Positions 10,720 to 21,936 of a stretch of DNA of 64,000 bases are shown here, one piece after another. The DNA is from Owenia fusiformis (lineage: Eukaryota > Annelida > Polychaeta > Sabellida > Oweniidae). The notes below the pieces were generated by a model, which was not told the origin of the DNA, searched no databases, and worked only from the letters and a program-made list of their open reading frames with translations. The position numbers and the translations under genes are program-made. Positions within the stretch are counted from its first letter, which is position 1. Each line of letters starts with the position of its first letter. The stretch spans positions 41,943,366-42,007,365 of the forward strand of contig CAIIXF020000001.1 of NCBI GenBank assembly GCA_903813345.2, written 5' to 3'.

Positions 10720-12980
10720 GTAATGTGTTAGTAAAGTTCGAAATTTGTGCTGGTGTGAAAAACGTAACAATGACGTTGAATTTTTACCAGTTTGGTTCAT
10801 TTGCAACGTAATACAAACGGTAAAATTTAACGTTGTCGTAACGTTTTTTAAATGTGTAAAATATTTGTAAGTGCAGGAAACATTACAAAGACGTTGCAGT
10901 TCTCACCAAATTGTTTCATTTGCTACGTAATATAAACGGTAAAATTTGACGTTGTCGTAACGTGTTTTAAATGTGAAAGATATTTGTAAGTGTAGAAAAC
11001 GTTACAAAGACGTTGTGTTCTCACCAAATTTGGTACATTTGCTACGTAATGTAAACGGTAAAATTTGACGTTGTCGTAACGTGTTTTAAACGTGAAAGAT
11101 ATTTGTAAGTGTAGAGAACGTTACAAAGACGTTGCACTTCTCACCAAATTGTTTCATTTGCTACGTAATATAAACGGTAAAATTTGACGTTGTCGTAACG
11201 TGTTTTAAATGTGAAAGATATTTGTAAGTGTAGAAAACGTTACAAAGACGTTGTGTTCTCACCAAATTTGGTACATTTGCTACGTAATGTAAACGGTAAA
11301 ATTTGACGTTGTCGTAACGTGTTTTAAACGTGAAAGATATTTGTAAGTGTAGAGAACGTTACAAAGACGTTGCACTTCTCACCAAATTGTTTCATTTGCT
11401 ACGTAATATAAACGGTAAAATTTGACGTTGTCGTTACGTGTCTTAAATGTGAAAGATATTTGTAAGTGTAGAAAACGTTACAAAGACGTTGTGTTCTCAC
11501 CAAATTTGGTACATTTGCTACGTAATGTAAACGGTAAAATTTGACGTTGTCGTAACGTGTTTTAAACGTGAAAGATATTTGTAAGTGTAAAAAAACGTTA
11601 CAAAGACGTTGCACTTCTCACCAAATTGTTTCATTTGCTACGTAATATAAACGGTAAAATTTAACGTTGTCGTAACGTTTTTTAAATGTGTAAAATATTT
11701 GTAAGTGCAGGAAACATTACAAAGACGTTGCAGTTCTCACCAAATTGTTTCATTTGCTACGTAATATAAACGGTAAAATTTGACGTTGTCGTAACGTGTT
11801 TTAAATGTGAAAGATATTTGTAAGTGTAGAAAACGTTACAAAGACGTTGTGTTCTCACCAAATTTGGTACATTTGCTACGTAATGTAAACGGTAAAATTT
11901 GACGTTGTCGTAACGTGTTTTAAACGTGAAAGATATTTGTAAGTGTAGAAAACGTTACAAAGACGTTGCACTTCTCACCAAATTGTTTCATTTGCTACGT
12001 AATATAAACGGTAAAATTTGATGTTGTCGTAACGTGTTCTAAATGTGAAAGATATTTGTAAGTGTAAAAAACGTTACAAAGACGTTGTGTTCTCACCAAA
12101 TTTGGTACATTTGCTACGTAATGTAAACGGTAAAATTTGACGTTGTCGTAACGTGTTTTAAATGTGAAAGATATTTGTAAGTGTAGAAAACGTTACAAAG
12201 ACGTTGCACTTCTCACCAAATTGTTTCATTTGCTACGTAATATAAACGGTAAAATTTGATGTCGTCGTAACGTGTTCTAAATGTGAAAGATATTTGTAAG
12301 TGTAAAAAACGTTACAAAGACGTTGCGTTCTCACCAAATTTGGTACATTTGCTACGTAATGTAAACGGTAAAATTTGACGTTGTCGTAACGTACGTGTTT
12401 TAAATGTGAAAGATATTTGTAAGTGTAGAAAACGTTACAAAGACGTTGCAGTTCTCACCAAATTGTTACATTTGCTACGTAATATAAACAGTAAAATTTG
12501 ACGTTGTCGTAACGTGTTTTAAATGTGAAAGATAATTGTAAGTCTAGGAAACGTTACAAAGTCCTTGTTTTCCCACCAAATTGGTTCATTTGCCACGTAG
12601 TGAAAATGGCTAATTGTAACGTTGTCAAAACATGGTTTGAATGTGAAAAATATTTGTAATTGTAACACACGTTACAAAGACGTCATTTTCTGACCAAAAT
12701 GGTTCATTTTCAACGTAGTGCAAACGGTTAATTTCAACGTTGTCGAAACGTGTTTTCAATTGAAATGTAAAAAAATATTTGTAAGTGCAGGAAACGTTAC
12801 AAAAAGACGCTATGTCCTCACGAAATTGGTTTATTTGCAACGTTGTCGAAACAGTTCATTTTGACGTTGACGAAACGGGGTTTAAACGTGAAAAATACAT
12901 ATACATGTATGTGAAAAAGAACGTGACAAAGACGTTGTGGTCTCAACAAATTCGTTTAATTTGTGACGTGAAGTAAATGT
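10720..12980 (+). repeat. left satellite array, about 119-bp monomer, dimeric organisation
   Basis: About 18 tandem copies. Two alternating monomer types are seen in the core: one with CACCAAATTGTTTCATTTGC and TAATATAAAC, the other with CACCAAATTTGGTACATTTG and TAATGTAAAC. Same-type copies recur every 239 bp (for example 10,911, 11,149, 11,388). The core (about 10,850-12,540) is highly homogeneous and both edges are degenerate. Each copy carries AACGTTACAAAGACGTTG and GACGTTGTCGTAACGTG. Short open frames across it are by-products of the repeat. Confidence 0.9.
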
Positions 12981-13377
12981 TAAATATATAACGAATATAC
13001 ATGTATGCCTCGAGTTGTGGTAACTTTAAATACTGATCGGTGGAGGCACAGGCATATGTTGGCTCACACAGATGAACTTAACGTGGTAATTGAGAGTGAG
13101 AGTGGAAATATGATGTAAAGAAAACGTTTCTCCGACGTTGTAATTTTGCCATTGGTTATTGCTGACAAAAGTCTGACGTTCTGTCCCGGGGGGTTCATTC
13201 CAATACCTCTTAATACCTATGTGCCGCGCCAAAGACCCCCTTTTTGAGCATTTTTTCCATGTCAATTTCCTCTCAAAATTGGAAGTTTCCATGTATTATT
13301 CCTCTCAGAGTTATAAAATTCCATATTTTCTTCCTCTGAACTTCATAGATGTCCATGTCGACTTCCTCTGGAGCTTG

Positions 13378-13548
13378 CCGGTGTAAAAGAAATTATGGTC
13401 CCCTGGGGATTATGGTCTCCTTTCTTAAAGGCCCTTACTGGCCCTGATTGTGGATACGATAATAAGGGAGAGTTGTATTTAGGTCACCATATAAATCAAT
13501 GGAAAGTAGGACCATAATTTGATAGGACCTCCTACCCTTTTACACCGG
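13378..13548. mobile_element. short inverted-repeat element (MITE)
   Basis: Ends CCGGTGTAAAAG and its reverse complement CTTTTACACCGG. A second inverted pair lies inside (ATTATGGTCC / GGACCATAAT). About 170 bp, non-coding. Confidence 0.5.
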
Positions 13549-13559
13549 GACTAAAGTTT

Positions 13560-13840
13560 GCGAATTATCGGTAAATTGACTAAAACTCCACTCTTCCGGC
13601 GATTTGTCAGACCTCGGGACAAAAATTTTAGTCCCTTTCAACAAGGGCGAGCGTTACAAACGGAAAGTACATCGTTCGCAAATTTGATGTATTTCTCGTT
13701 CGGCTTTTTATCGTATTCTGTTCTATCAACCAATAGAAATAGAGGAATTCCCGCGTCGAAATCAACATGGAGGACAGTTCCAAGTTCAAGAATATTGCTG
13801 CTTAAAAGCAACTTGGGAGCCGTACTGCCAGCTTTCGAAG
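13560..13840 (+). other. possible first exon / promoter region of an unknown transcript
   Basis: More CpG-rich than its surroundings. Contains ACCAATAGAAAT (CCAAT-like) and then a segment ending TTTCGAAG followed by the donor GTAAGAATG at 13,841. An ATG in good context (AACATGG, 13,767-13,773) opens only 12 codons. Read as a candidate non-coding 5' exon followed by the exon-like segments at 15,719, 16,211, 16,712 and 17,232. Entirely inferential. Confidence 0.25.
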
Positions 13841-14314
13841 GTAAGAATGATGCATGCATGTTACACAATCACCAAAGGTTAAAATGAAAGCATGCCATGG
13901 CCGGTACTTGCAGCGAGAACACAAATAATCTCATGTGAAAGTTGGGATCGTTTCAATTTTCAAAATTTTTGTCAGTTGAAATTAGACTTTTGAATATTCT
14001 GATATTTGAATCGATGTTATTGATTTTCAATTTCATCACGATTTTCAATCATAATTCCTGGTTCATAATTTTCGTTAGGTCAATTACAAGGGGTCCAGGG
14101 GTCAATTAACCATCAGCGACTTTCAAGTCAGATCCGGTCCCTGGGATCTGGCGCAGAGGTGTTGATTGGATGGTGAAGTGTTTATGGCAAATGGTTTATG
14201 CAGTTATCTTGATGGTGATCTCTGTTAGATCTACCTCTTTCAAAGAATAGACATTGCCCGGGGAGTCAGTGATTGCCATCTTTAGCCTGATAGATAATCA
14301 TGATGGCAGAAATA

Positions 14315-14727
14315 CATAATACACAAACATGTATCAGTTTCATATGCTTTAGAAAATGTACATGTTTGCGAACAAATAGTTCAGAAGACAATAGAATCGT
14401 CGATTTAATTCCTCACTTAAGTTACATAAACGGTTTTTTCGAAAAACAGTTAAGATCTGCACTTTTAACCCGAACCGCTTGTGTAACTTAAGTGAGGAAT
14501 TAAATCGATGATTCTGTTGTCTTCTGAGCTATGCCTATTTTTCGCAAACATGTTCATTTTCTAAAACATATGATGCTGATACATGTTTGTGAGAAAAAAT
14601 GTTGTGGGGATTCTGCCTACAATGCGTGAAATAAGGAAAAAAGAAAAATCGTACCTTCGACGTTCCGACATTTTGTTACCAAAATGAACCGTTTCGGTAA
14701 CCAGTGTAATCGAGCGGATCACCAGTG
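14315..14727. mobile_element. truncated MITE, same family as 61,656-62,192
   Basis: The right end (GTTACCAAAATGAACCG ... GATCACCAGTG) and the inner hairpin (CTCACTTAAGTTACATAAAC and its inverse) match the complete copy at 61,656-62,192. The left terminal segment is missing, so it is a 5'-truncated or rearranged copy. Confidence 0.7.
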
Positions 14728-14975
14728 AATAGATAGCATACTATATTTAGGGAGTTCTTTAATTTTTTTGAAAATAACATGGCAGAGAAGCATTGAAATA
14801 TGAGGTCACAGATATGATAGCTAAACTACAAAACAAACTAAAATAAACAAAAGTAAGAACATGTATAAATGTTTCTATTTTTACATGTTCTGTTTCAATG
14901 TGGTCCTTTAATTGCTTATTTTTTAGATTCAGAGAAGTTCCAAACATTCAAAATTTTACTGTAATCTCATCTTCT

Positions 14976-15135
14976 CTACGACCCCCACTTAAATTTGTAA
15001 AAAACATAAGTGGGGGTAACCAAACTCGTCTGGCCCTGTTATCCACTCCCTGATTCTGAAATGTCGTAGACCAACAGCGTCAGGCGTAGATAACTGGGCC
15101 ATACAGGTTTTTGTTAAAGTGGGGGTAGAATGCGA
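14976..15135. mobile_element. short inverted-repeat element
   Basis: Ends CTACGACCCCCACTTAA and TTAAAGTGGGGGTAG, with an inner inverted pair GGCCCTGTTATC / GATAACTGGGCC. A smaller hairpin (ACCCCCACTT ... AAGTGGGGGT) sits in the left arm. Non-coding. Confidence 0.5.
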
Positions 15136-15254
15136 TAAATCGCATGATGTATGGTCTCTCTAAAATTCTCTTATTTTTAACATGGGAAATCGTCACTTCA
15201 GCAAATTCACATGTCATTTATTTATGTTCCAAAATTCACCCTATGCAGACAGAG

Positions 15255-15475
15255 CCTGTGGGAAATATTGGGTGCGGAGCAAATGAGCGGAGGGTGCTGA
15301 GCTAACGGTCATTTTTGAAAAAAATCTTTCAAAATCATGCAGTTTTCACCATTTTGAGCACTTCTCAAGTGATTTTGTCCATATTTTATGCCAAAATTGT
15401 CAAATGTGAACCCCCCCTGGAAATTTTTGAAAAATGAACCCCCCTTGGCAAATCCTGGCTACGGGCCTGATTATT
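15255..15475. repeat. dispersed-repeat fragment with C-runs
   Basis: Contains GTGAACCCCCCCTGG and GAACCCCCCTTGGC, then TCCTGGCTACGGGCCTGA. From memory this resembles an end fragment of interspersed repeats common in marine invertebrate genomes. Family unassigned. Confidence 0.35.
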
Positions 15476-15718
15476 GATATTTATATTTTTTAATCGAAAT
15501 GTTGTTTGTTATAAGCACACGCCTTTTAACAATTGATAGAGACTGAAAAGTGTATATCATCTTCAGCAAATCTGAAATTAAGCTTTGTTTTTATTGATCG
15601 AATTCAATGAAAGTTAATTTCTTTTAAGTTAAGTTAACTTTTATCAGCCTTTAAAAAAACTACTATTGTCATCTGTTTTTCCATCTTAGTGTACAATAGT
15701 TCTCTACTCTGTTTTCAG

Positions 15719-15813
15719 AAGTAGGAGATGAACCAGATTTTTGTAGCTTTCATCCATGATAACCCTGAGACCTTGTTGGTTGTGTTTAGATGATGGTGTT
15801 TCATACTAATCAG
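15719..15813 (+). other. exon-like segment, duplicate A
   Basis: Preceded by a good acceptor (CTACTCTGTTTTCAG) and followed by CAG|GTATAT. About 180 bp, including the polypyrimidine tract, are repeated at 16,165-16,310. The shared core is CATGATAACCCTGAGA. No convincing open frame across both copies, so either a non-coding exon or decayed. Confidence 0.3.
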
Positions 15814-16210
15814 GTATATTATTTCATCGTTTGATTTAATTAACTTGCATCATTTGTGGCTCTTTGCTTCAGAAAGTATTCATGTGTATTTAATGCAGTT
15901 ATTATTTAACTTTCACAGTTTCACAGCAAATGAGATACTGTAAATTGCTTTAATTTGGTGCTATTTAATTTGGCGCCCTGTGCAAATTTTAAAAGTATGA
16001 CTGCTATATAATTAAGTTATTTTAAAAGGTTTGAACTTAATCCTGATTGACACAATGTTAAAACATCTCAGTAGATTTACTCATCATATTCACAATTTAA
16101 AGGTCTTATCTTAATCAATACAATTTGAAATAAAAGTATAAAATAAAGTAACAGTCTTTTAAAGTACTACTATTGTCCTCTATTTTCCCATCTACCTATT
16201 CTGTTTTCAG

Positions 16211-16287
16211 GATTGTTGTAGCCTTCACCCATGATAACCCTGAGATGATTTTGGCTGTGTTGAGATGAGTGGTGTTATGCTAATCAG
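16211..16287 (+). other. exon-like segment, duplicate B
   Basis: Acceptor ATTCTGTTTTCAG and donor CAG|GTAGGC. It matches duplicate A about 480 bp upstream, with the splice-site-like edges retained in both copies and the interior more diverged. Confidence 0.3.
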
Positions 16288-16711
16288 GTAGGCCTATATT
16301 ATTTCTAGAGGTGTCACACTGACCCGAAGTTGACCTGCCATATTTTATCTCAGAAAGTTAAGAGTCATTCTCAGGTATCTACTTTCCTACCGTTCCAACA
16401 TTTCAAATTATTATCCAATAGAATATTTTAATAAATAGATCTCTAGTTAAATCATTGGATGAAGATTATGAGAGTCAACGAAGGAATGTTTTGGCTATAT
16501 GATTCTACTGTAGAAATACAAAAGGATAGTACAAAAAGCTACTAGGGATCTATAAACAGATGAGCATAGGGATTGTTTTACCCCAGAGTAGTCCCAAAAA
16601 GTCTCCTGAGACAAAGAACAGATCTGGTGGAAGAAAGATTACACCCTCAGGTGCATTTTCAGATAACCAACTAATAAAATGTTTATACTACAAGTCTCTA
16701 AAATATTTCAG

Positions 16712-16810
16712 ACAAACTAGCAGTACAAGCAGAATGGAACATTTGACGGTTTGGAAGTTAGGCAGTCTAGAGTCCTCTGAGCTTGGGGAGTTGCGAGGAA
16801 AGTGACTTCG
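16712..16810 (+). other. exon-like segment with strong donor
   Basis: Acceptor AAAATATTTCAG, 99-bp body, donor TTCG|GTAAGTCC. An open frame runs through it (EHLTVWKLGSLESSELG) but ends just before the donor. No protein family recognised. Confidence 0.25.
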
Positions 16811-17231
16811 GTAAGTCCAGGTTAATCTATTATTCATTATAGAAGTATTTTATATATATTAAGTTTACAGCAGAATCAAATCTAGCAAGATCCTTGTCAT
16901 TCTATTCTAAAAATATAAAGTGCAGACTTTACTTCAGGAATACTAGAGTATTTTACCAAAGAATTTTACAATTATGTATTTTATTTTATATATATGGCTT
17001 CCATATTTATATTTGGAAGAATTTAAAAATTTTCCCGATTTTCGCACTTTTAATCCTCAATAACTTACTGATTTACAACACATTGTAGACTTTTGAGACA
17101 TATTGTATCTGAGATTGTAAAGAATAGATCGCTAGCTCAATTTTGGTTGAAAATGACACTGCAAAATATACAGAGTGGGTATGGGTATACAGGTTACATT
17201 TCATACTTTTGAATAGATTGATTTTTTCCAG

Positions 17232-17334
17232 GAAAATGTCCAAAAACAAGCAGAAATGGCAATGTGTTAAACATGCAACCAGGGAAACAACGACTGAGCT
17301 GTACAAGTCATTTGAAAAAACATTTGGAAAGTGA
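17232..17334 (+). CDS. small possible coding exon, 32 residues
   Basis: Acceptor ATTTTTTCCAG, then an ATG at 17,236 (AAAATGT context) opening a 32-codon basic frame that starts MSKNKQKWQC and ends KTFGK before TGA at 17,332-17,334. It would be the last member of the exon-like chain inside the large element. Unrecognised, and short enough to be chance. Confidence 0.2.
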
Positions 17335-17828
17335 TGAGGACCAATGAGAGCTCATGCTTTCAAGGAAAAATGAACACTTAGCATAAACAATATCTGTTCC
17401 GAGAAGCAAGCCAGTTTGAATTAAATTTTTATCTCTATGACAAGTAACGGGACAGTTTAAGATTGCATAGATATAATGGCTTCATATCTGAAACATGCAA
17501 TTTTTCTAGATTTATTCCCAACTTAAAATGGTCATTATTGCTTTTTGAAAATCAATACCATGTTAACTAATAGAGCATTTGTTCAAGCTCAAATTAGAAT
17601 ATTTATTCATTCCCGTTCAGAAAAATAACAATATAACCCCTAAACAGTTAGGCTATAGATAATTACATTCATAGTAAAGGGGGTGAATAGATTTGCCGAG
17701 ATCTGGGCACAATCTTGGAAATGAAATATCGAAATATCATCAAAGTTAATCCCATACTTAGTAGTGTTATAGGTAAATAACATGCGGGAATATAATTGAT
17801 ATCTGAGTTGAGCGGGAGATATACAAGG

Positions 17829-17967
17829 GTTATGTACTGGGAGGTTTTGGATACAGGTTTTATCCCAAGGGAAATATGTGTATATCCCGACGGACCGCAG
17901 GGACCAAGGGATATACACATATTTCCCGAGGGATAAACCCTGTATCCAAAACCGACCGTACATAACA
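17829..17967. mobile_element. palindromic MITE
   Basis: The left arm GTTATGTACTGGGAGG, GGTTTTGGATACAGG and GGGAAATATGTGTATATCCC recurs inverted on the right. The loop is only about 20 bp. A diverged half-copy (GATGTTTTGGATATAAGG) lies at 45,240-45,300. Confidence 0.7.
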
Positions 17968-18610
17968 GATGTATTTCATACCTACTGATGTTCTTGGTAC
18001 GTCATATACCTTATAAAGTTCCAAAATTCAAAAATATACTTAAGATACACATTTTCTTGGTGTTTTAAAGTGGTTTTTAAGTTTCTGAGATTATCAAACT
18101 CATAAATGTGAAAATCTTTTTTTTAGAAATGTGAAAAAAAATTTGGGGAAAAATGGGAAATTTCAATGCATATTTAATTCTCATAATCTACTAAGTATAG
18201 GATAAATCAGTTATTAAATGCTCGATTTTTGATACAGTGTATATCCCTAAGTAAATACTATATAGTCACGATTTATTAGTTAAAATATGCCTAATTCAAT
18301 TTTAAGACAAGCCAGAACGGCAAATCTCCCCTGCCCCTTAACCGTTTAGGGGTTAATAAAATACTCAATAAAACTTATTAACGATAGGATAGATTTTTGA
18401 TAGATGACATACGAGACTGTAATTATATTTAAGTTCAATTCTGTGTGTCAATATTCTCTATTTGGATGCTCAAAAAAGTTCTTGTGTATTAACTGTTAAC
18501 TCATTAATTATTGGAAAAACAATATACATTTGTTAATAAGTCAAAGCATAAGTTAGTTGTGTTTTACCTTCACATGTGAAAATGTTAGGCTTAGTGTGTT
18601 ATATTTAGAG

Positions 18611-18724
18611 GTTATGTCACTATCGTGGCATATATGCCCGAGGTCTCAGTGATATATGGCCCGACCTTGGGAGGGACATTGATCTCTGAGAACCGAGGGC
18701 ATATGTGCCACGATAGTGACATAA
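18611..18724. mobile_element. palindromic MITE
   Basis: GTTATGTCACTATCGTGGCA is inverted at the right as TGCCACGATAGTGACATAA, and CATATGCCC-type sequence continues inward. Directly abuts the element at 18,728. Confidence 0.6.
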
Positions 18725-18727
18725 ACG

Positions 18728-18984
18728 ATTTATAACATACCTATGATGATGTAGACTGGTCAGAGAGTACCGTTTTCTTATACAATTGACAAACAAATGG
18801 TTTGAAAATGATTGAAAAATAATTTAGAAAAATTGCTCGCGCAGTTTTATCTTCAATTGATTGGTTATGACGTCAGCGCCTTGACCAATCAGAAAGTTAG
18901 CGGGCGCGGGCTTTTCAAAACTTATATTGGCCCGCTGTCTTGTGTACACTTTGCACTATACATCATCATAGGTATGTTATAAAT
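18728..18984. mobile_element. 257-bp inverted-repeat element
   Basis: Ends ATTTATAACATACCTATGAT and the inverse ATCATAGGTATGTTATAAAT, extending to about 28 bp. The interior is GC-richer and includes TGACGTCA (CRE-like) near 18,868. It marks the start of the right satellite array. Confidence 0.6.
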
Positions 18985-18989
18985 AATTT

Positions 18990-21825
18990 TACTGAACATT
19001 AGTGTCTACATCTTCCTGTACAGGAACTTTAAATTATGTTCATGTAATGATTCATTTAACTGGACGTTAGTCATTACTATCACTATATCTTGTTGATGGC
19101 ATAATTAAGGTTACTAGAACATTCCTTGCATGTGTTGTCCTAACTTGATGTAACCAGAAGTTATGAATTTGCCATGTATGTGACAAGCACGTTACAGTCT
19201 CTTTATTTTGGCAAAGTCGTTGTTAAGGTTGGTACTACATTCCTGGCTCGTGATATCTAAGTCGAACGTAACTTGTATACTCATTTATGCGTGTCCACAC
19301 TTTCCTTTGCCTACAACGTTCTATAGTTAATGTTACCAGAACTTTAACTTGGCCACGTATATGTGACGTTGCATTAGCACGTTACAGTCTGTTATTTTAT
19401 TTTTGCAGTCATTGTTAAGGTTGCTACTACATTCCTAGCACATGATATTTAAGTAAAATGTAACGTTGTGTAAACATCTGTGCGAGTCCAGACCTTCCTG
19501 TGCCTACATCGGTCCAAGACAAACGTTACCAGAACTTTAAACTGGCCAGGTATATGTTACGTTGCATAAGCACATTACAGTTTCACTATTTTTGCGAAGT
19601 CATTGTTAAGGTTGGTTCTACATTCCTGGCACGTAATATTTAAGTCAAATGTAACGTTCTTTAAACATCTGTGCGAGTCCACACCTTCCTGTACCTACAA
19701 CGTTCCATAATTAACGTACCAGAACTTAAAACTGGCCACGTATATGTGACGTTGCATAAGCACATTACAGTCTCGTTATTTTTGCGAAGTTATCGTTTAG
19801 GTTGGTTCTACGTTCCTGGCACGTGATATTTAAGTCAAATGTAACGTTCTTTGAACATCTGTGCGAGTCCACAACTTCCTGTACCTACAACGTTCCATAA
19901 TTAACGTATCAGAAATTTAGATTGGCCACGTATTTATGACGTAATGTAAGTACGTTACATTTTCGTTATTTTGGCGAAGTCATCGTCTAGGTTGGTTCCA
20001 CGTTCCTGGCACGTGATATTTAAGTCAAATGTAACGTTCTTTAAACATCTGTGCGAGTCCACACCTTCCTGTACCTACAACGTTCCATATCAACGTTACC
20101 AGAAATTTAGATTGGCCACGTATATATGACGTAATGTGAGTACGTTACATTTTCGTTATTTTGGTGACGTAATTGTTAAGGTCGCTACTACGTTCCTGAC
20201 ACGTGATATTTAAGTCAAATGTAACGTTCTTTAAACATCTATGCGAGTCCACACCTTCCTGTACCTACAACGTTCCATATCAACGTTACCAGAAATTTAG
20301 ATTGGCCACGTATATATGACGTAATGTAAGTACGTTACAGTTTCGTTATTTTGGCGACGTAATTGTTAAGGTCGCTACTACGTTCCTGACACGTGATATT
20401 TAAGTCAAATGTAACGTTCTTTAAACATCTGTGCGAGTCCACACCTTCCTGTACCTACAACGTTCCATATCAACGTTACCAGAAATTTAGATTGGCCACG
20501 TATTTATGACGTAATGTTAGTACGTTACATTTTCGTTATTTTGGCGAAGTCATCGTTTAGGTTGGTTCTACGTTCCTGGCACGTGATATTTAAGTCAAAT
20601 GTAACGTTCTTTAAACATCTGTGCGAGTCCACAACTTCCTGTACCTACAACGTTCCATATCAACGTTACCAGAAATTTAGATTGGCCACGTATTTATGAC
20701 GTAATGTAAGTACGTTACATTTTCGTTATTTTGGTGACGTAATTGTTAAGGTCGCTACTACGTTCCTGACACGTGATATTTAAGTCAAATGTAACGTTCT
20801 TTAAACATCTATGCGAGTCCACACCTTCCTGTACCTACAACGTTCCATATCAACGTTACCAGAAATTTAGATTGGCCACGTATATATGACGTAATGTAAG
20901 TACGTTACAGTTTCGTTATTTTGGCAACGTTATTGTTAAGGTCGCTACTACGTTCCTGACACGTGATATGTAAGTCAAATGTAACGTTCTTTAAACATCT
21001 GTGCGAGTCCACACCTTCCTGTACCTACAACGTTCCATATCAACGTTACCAGAAATTTAGATTGGCCACGTATTTATGACGTAATGTAAGTACGTTACAT
21101 TATCGTTATTTTGGTGACGTAATTGTTAAGGTCGCTACTACGTTCCTGACACGTGATATTTAAGTCAAATGTAACGTTCTTTAAACATCTATGCGAGTCC
21201 ACACCTTCCTGTACCTACAACGTTCCATATCAACGTTACCAGAAATTTAGATTGGCCACGTATATATGACGTAATGTAAGTACGTTACAGTTTCGTTATT
21301 TTGGCAACGTTATTGTTAAGGTCGCTACTACGTTCCTGACACGTGATATGTAAGTCAAATGTAACGTTCTTTAAACATCTGTGCGAGTCCACACCTTCCT
21401 GTACCTACAACGTTCCATATCAACGTTACCAGAAATTTAGATTGGCCACGTATTTATGACGTAATGTAAGTACGTTACATTTTCGTTATTTTGGTGACGT
21501 AATTGTTAAGGTCGCTACTACGTTCCTGACACGTGATATTTAAGTCAAATGTAACGTTCTTTAAACATCTATGCGAGTCCACACCTTCCTGTACCTACAA
21601 CGTTCCATATCAACGTTACCAGAAATTTAGATTGGCCTCGTATATATGACGTAATGTAAGTACGTTACAGTTTCGTTATTTTGGCGACGTAATTGTTAAG
21701 GTCGCTACTACGTTCCTGACACGTGATATTTAAGTCAAATGTAACGTTCTTTAAACATCTGTGCGAGTCCACACCTTCCTGTACCTACAACGTTCCATAT
21801 TTAACGTTGCTACAACTTGAGACAT
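18990..21825 (+). repeat. right satellite array, 190-bp monomer
   Basis: About 14-15 tandem copies. The landmark CACACCTTCCTGTACCTACA recurs every 190 bp (19,680, 19,870, 20,060 ... 21,770). The left side is degenerate and copies become nearly identical towards 21.8 kb. From about 20,630 rightwards GTGCGAG and ATGCGAG variants alternate, giving a 380-bp dimer. ACGT motifs (AACGTT, GACGTAAT, CACGTA, GTACGTTAC) recur in every copy. Confidence 0.9.
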
Positions 21826-21861
21826 ATATTCTGACGACGTTATCACAACGTAAAATTGTTA

Positions 21862-21870
21862 GCTGGGATA
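21862..21870 (-). repeat. right terminal repeat of the large element with TA flank
   Basis: GCTGGGATA, the exact reverse complement of TATCCCAGC at 10,565-10,573. It lies 66 bp before the exon at 21,937. Confidence 0.6.
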
Positions 21871-21936
21871 ATAGATAAAGCTGGTATTGTATACGGATTG
21901 AATGCTAATTTTGTTGAATTGATTTAATCTATTTAG

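Larger units (their letters stand above)
10567..21868. mobile_element. large (11.3-kb) inverted-terminus element with subterminal satellite arrays
   Basis: The left end reads TCCCAGCAAACAGTGACG and the right end AAAATTGTTAGCTGGGA. The terminal TCCCAGC[A/T]AACA is inverted and both ends are flanked by TA. Just inside each end lies a tandem array dense in ACGT (AACGTT, GACGTT, TACGTA), but the two monomers differ (about 119 bp at left, 190 bp at right). The central 13.0-18.98 kb carries smaller inverted-repeat elements and exon-like segments but no recognisable transposase. Terminal repeats with a TA duplication point to a cut-and-paste DNA transposon, probably non-autonomous; superfamily not assigned. 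The alternative is two independent satellite-bearing elements whose outer ends happen to survive. Confidence 0.6.

Noticed and set aside
11399-12976. Open reading frames of 60-71 codons in the left satellite
   Set aside because: They follow the repeat period and translate the same monomer again and again; no start context or domain.
13558-13887. 109-codon frame at the putative promoter segment
   Set aside because: It crosses the GTAAGAATG donor, lacks a recognisable domain, and starts without supported context.
18860-18880. CRE-like TGACGTCA as a functional enhancer site
   Set aside because: A single 8-bp match inside an inverted-repeat element is too weak.
10720-21825. Regularly spaced repeats that might suggest a CRISPR array
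   Set aside because: Units are 119 and 190 bp with no short conserved repeat alternating with unique spacers, and the setting is eukaryotic. They are satellites.
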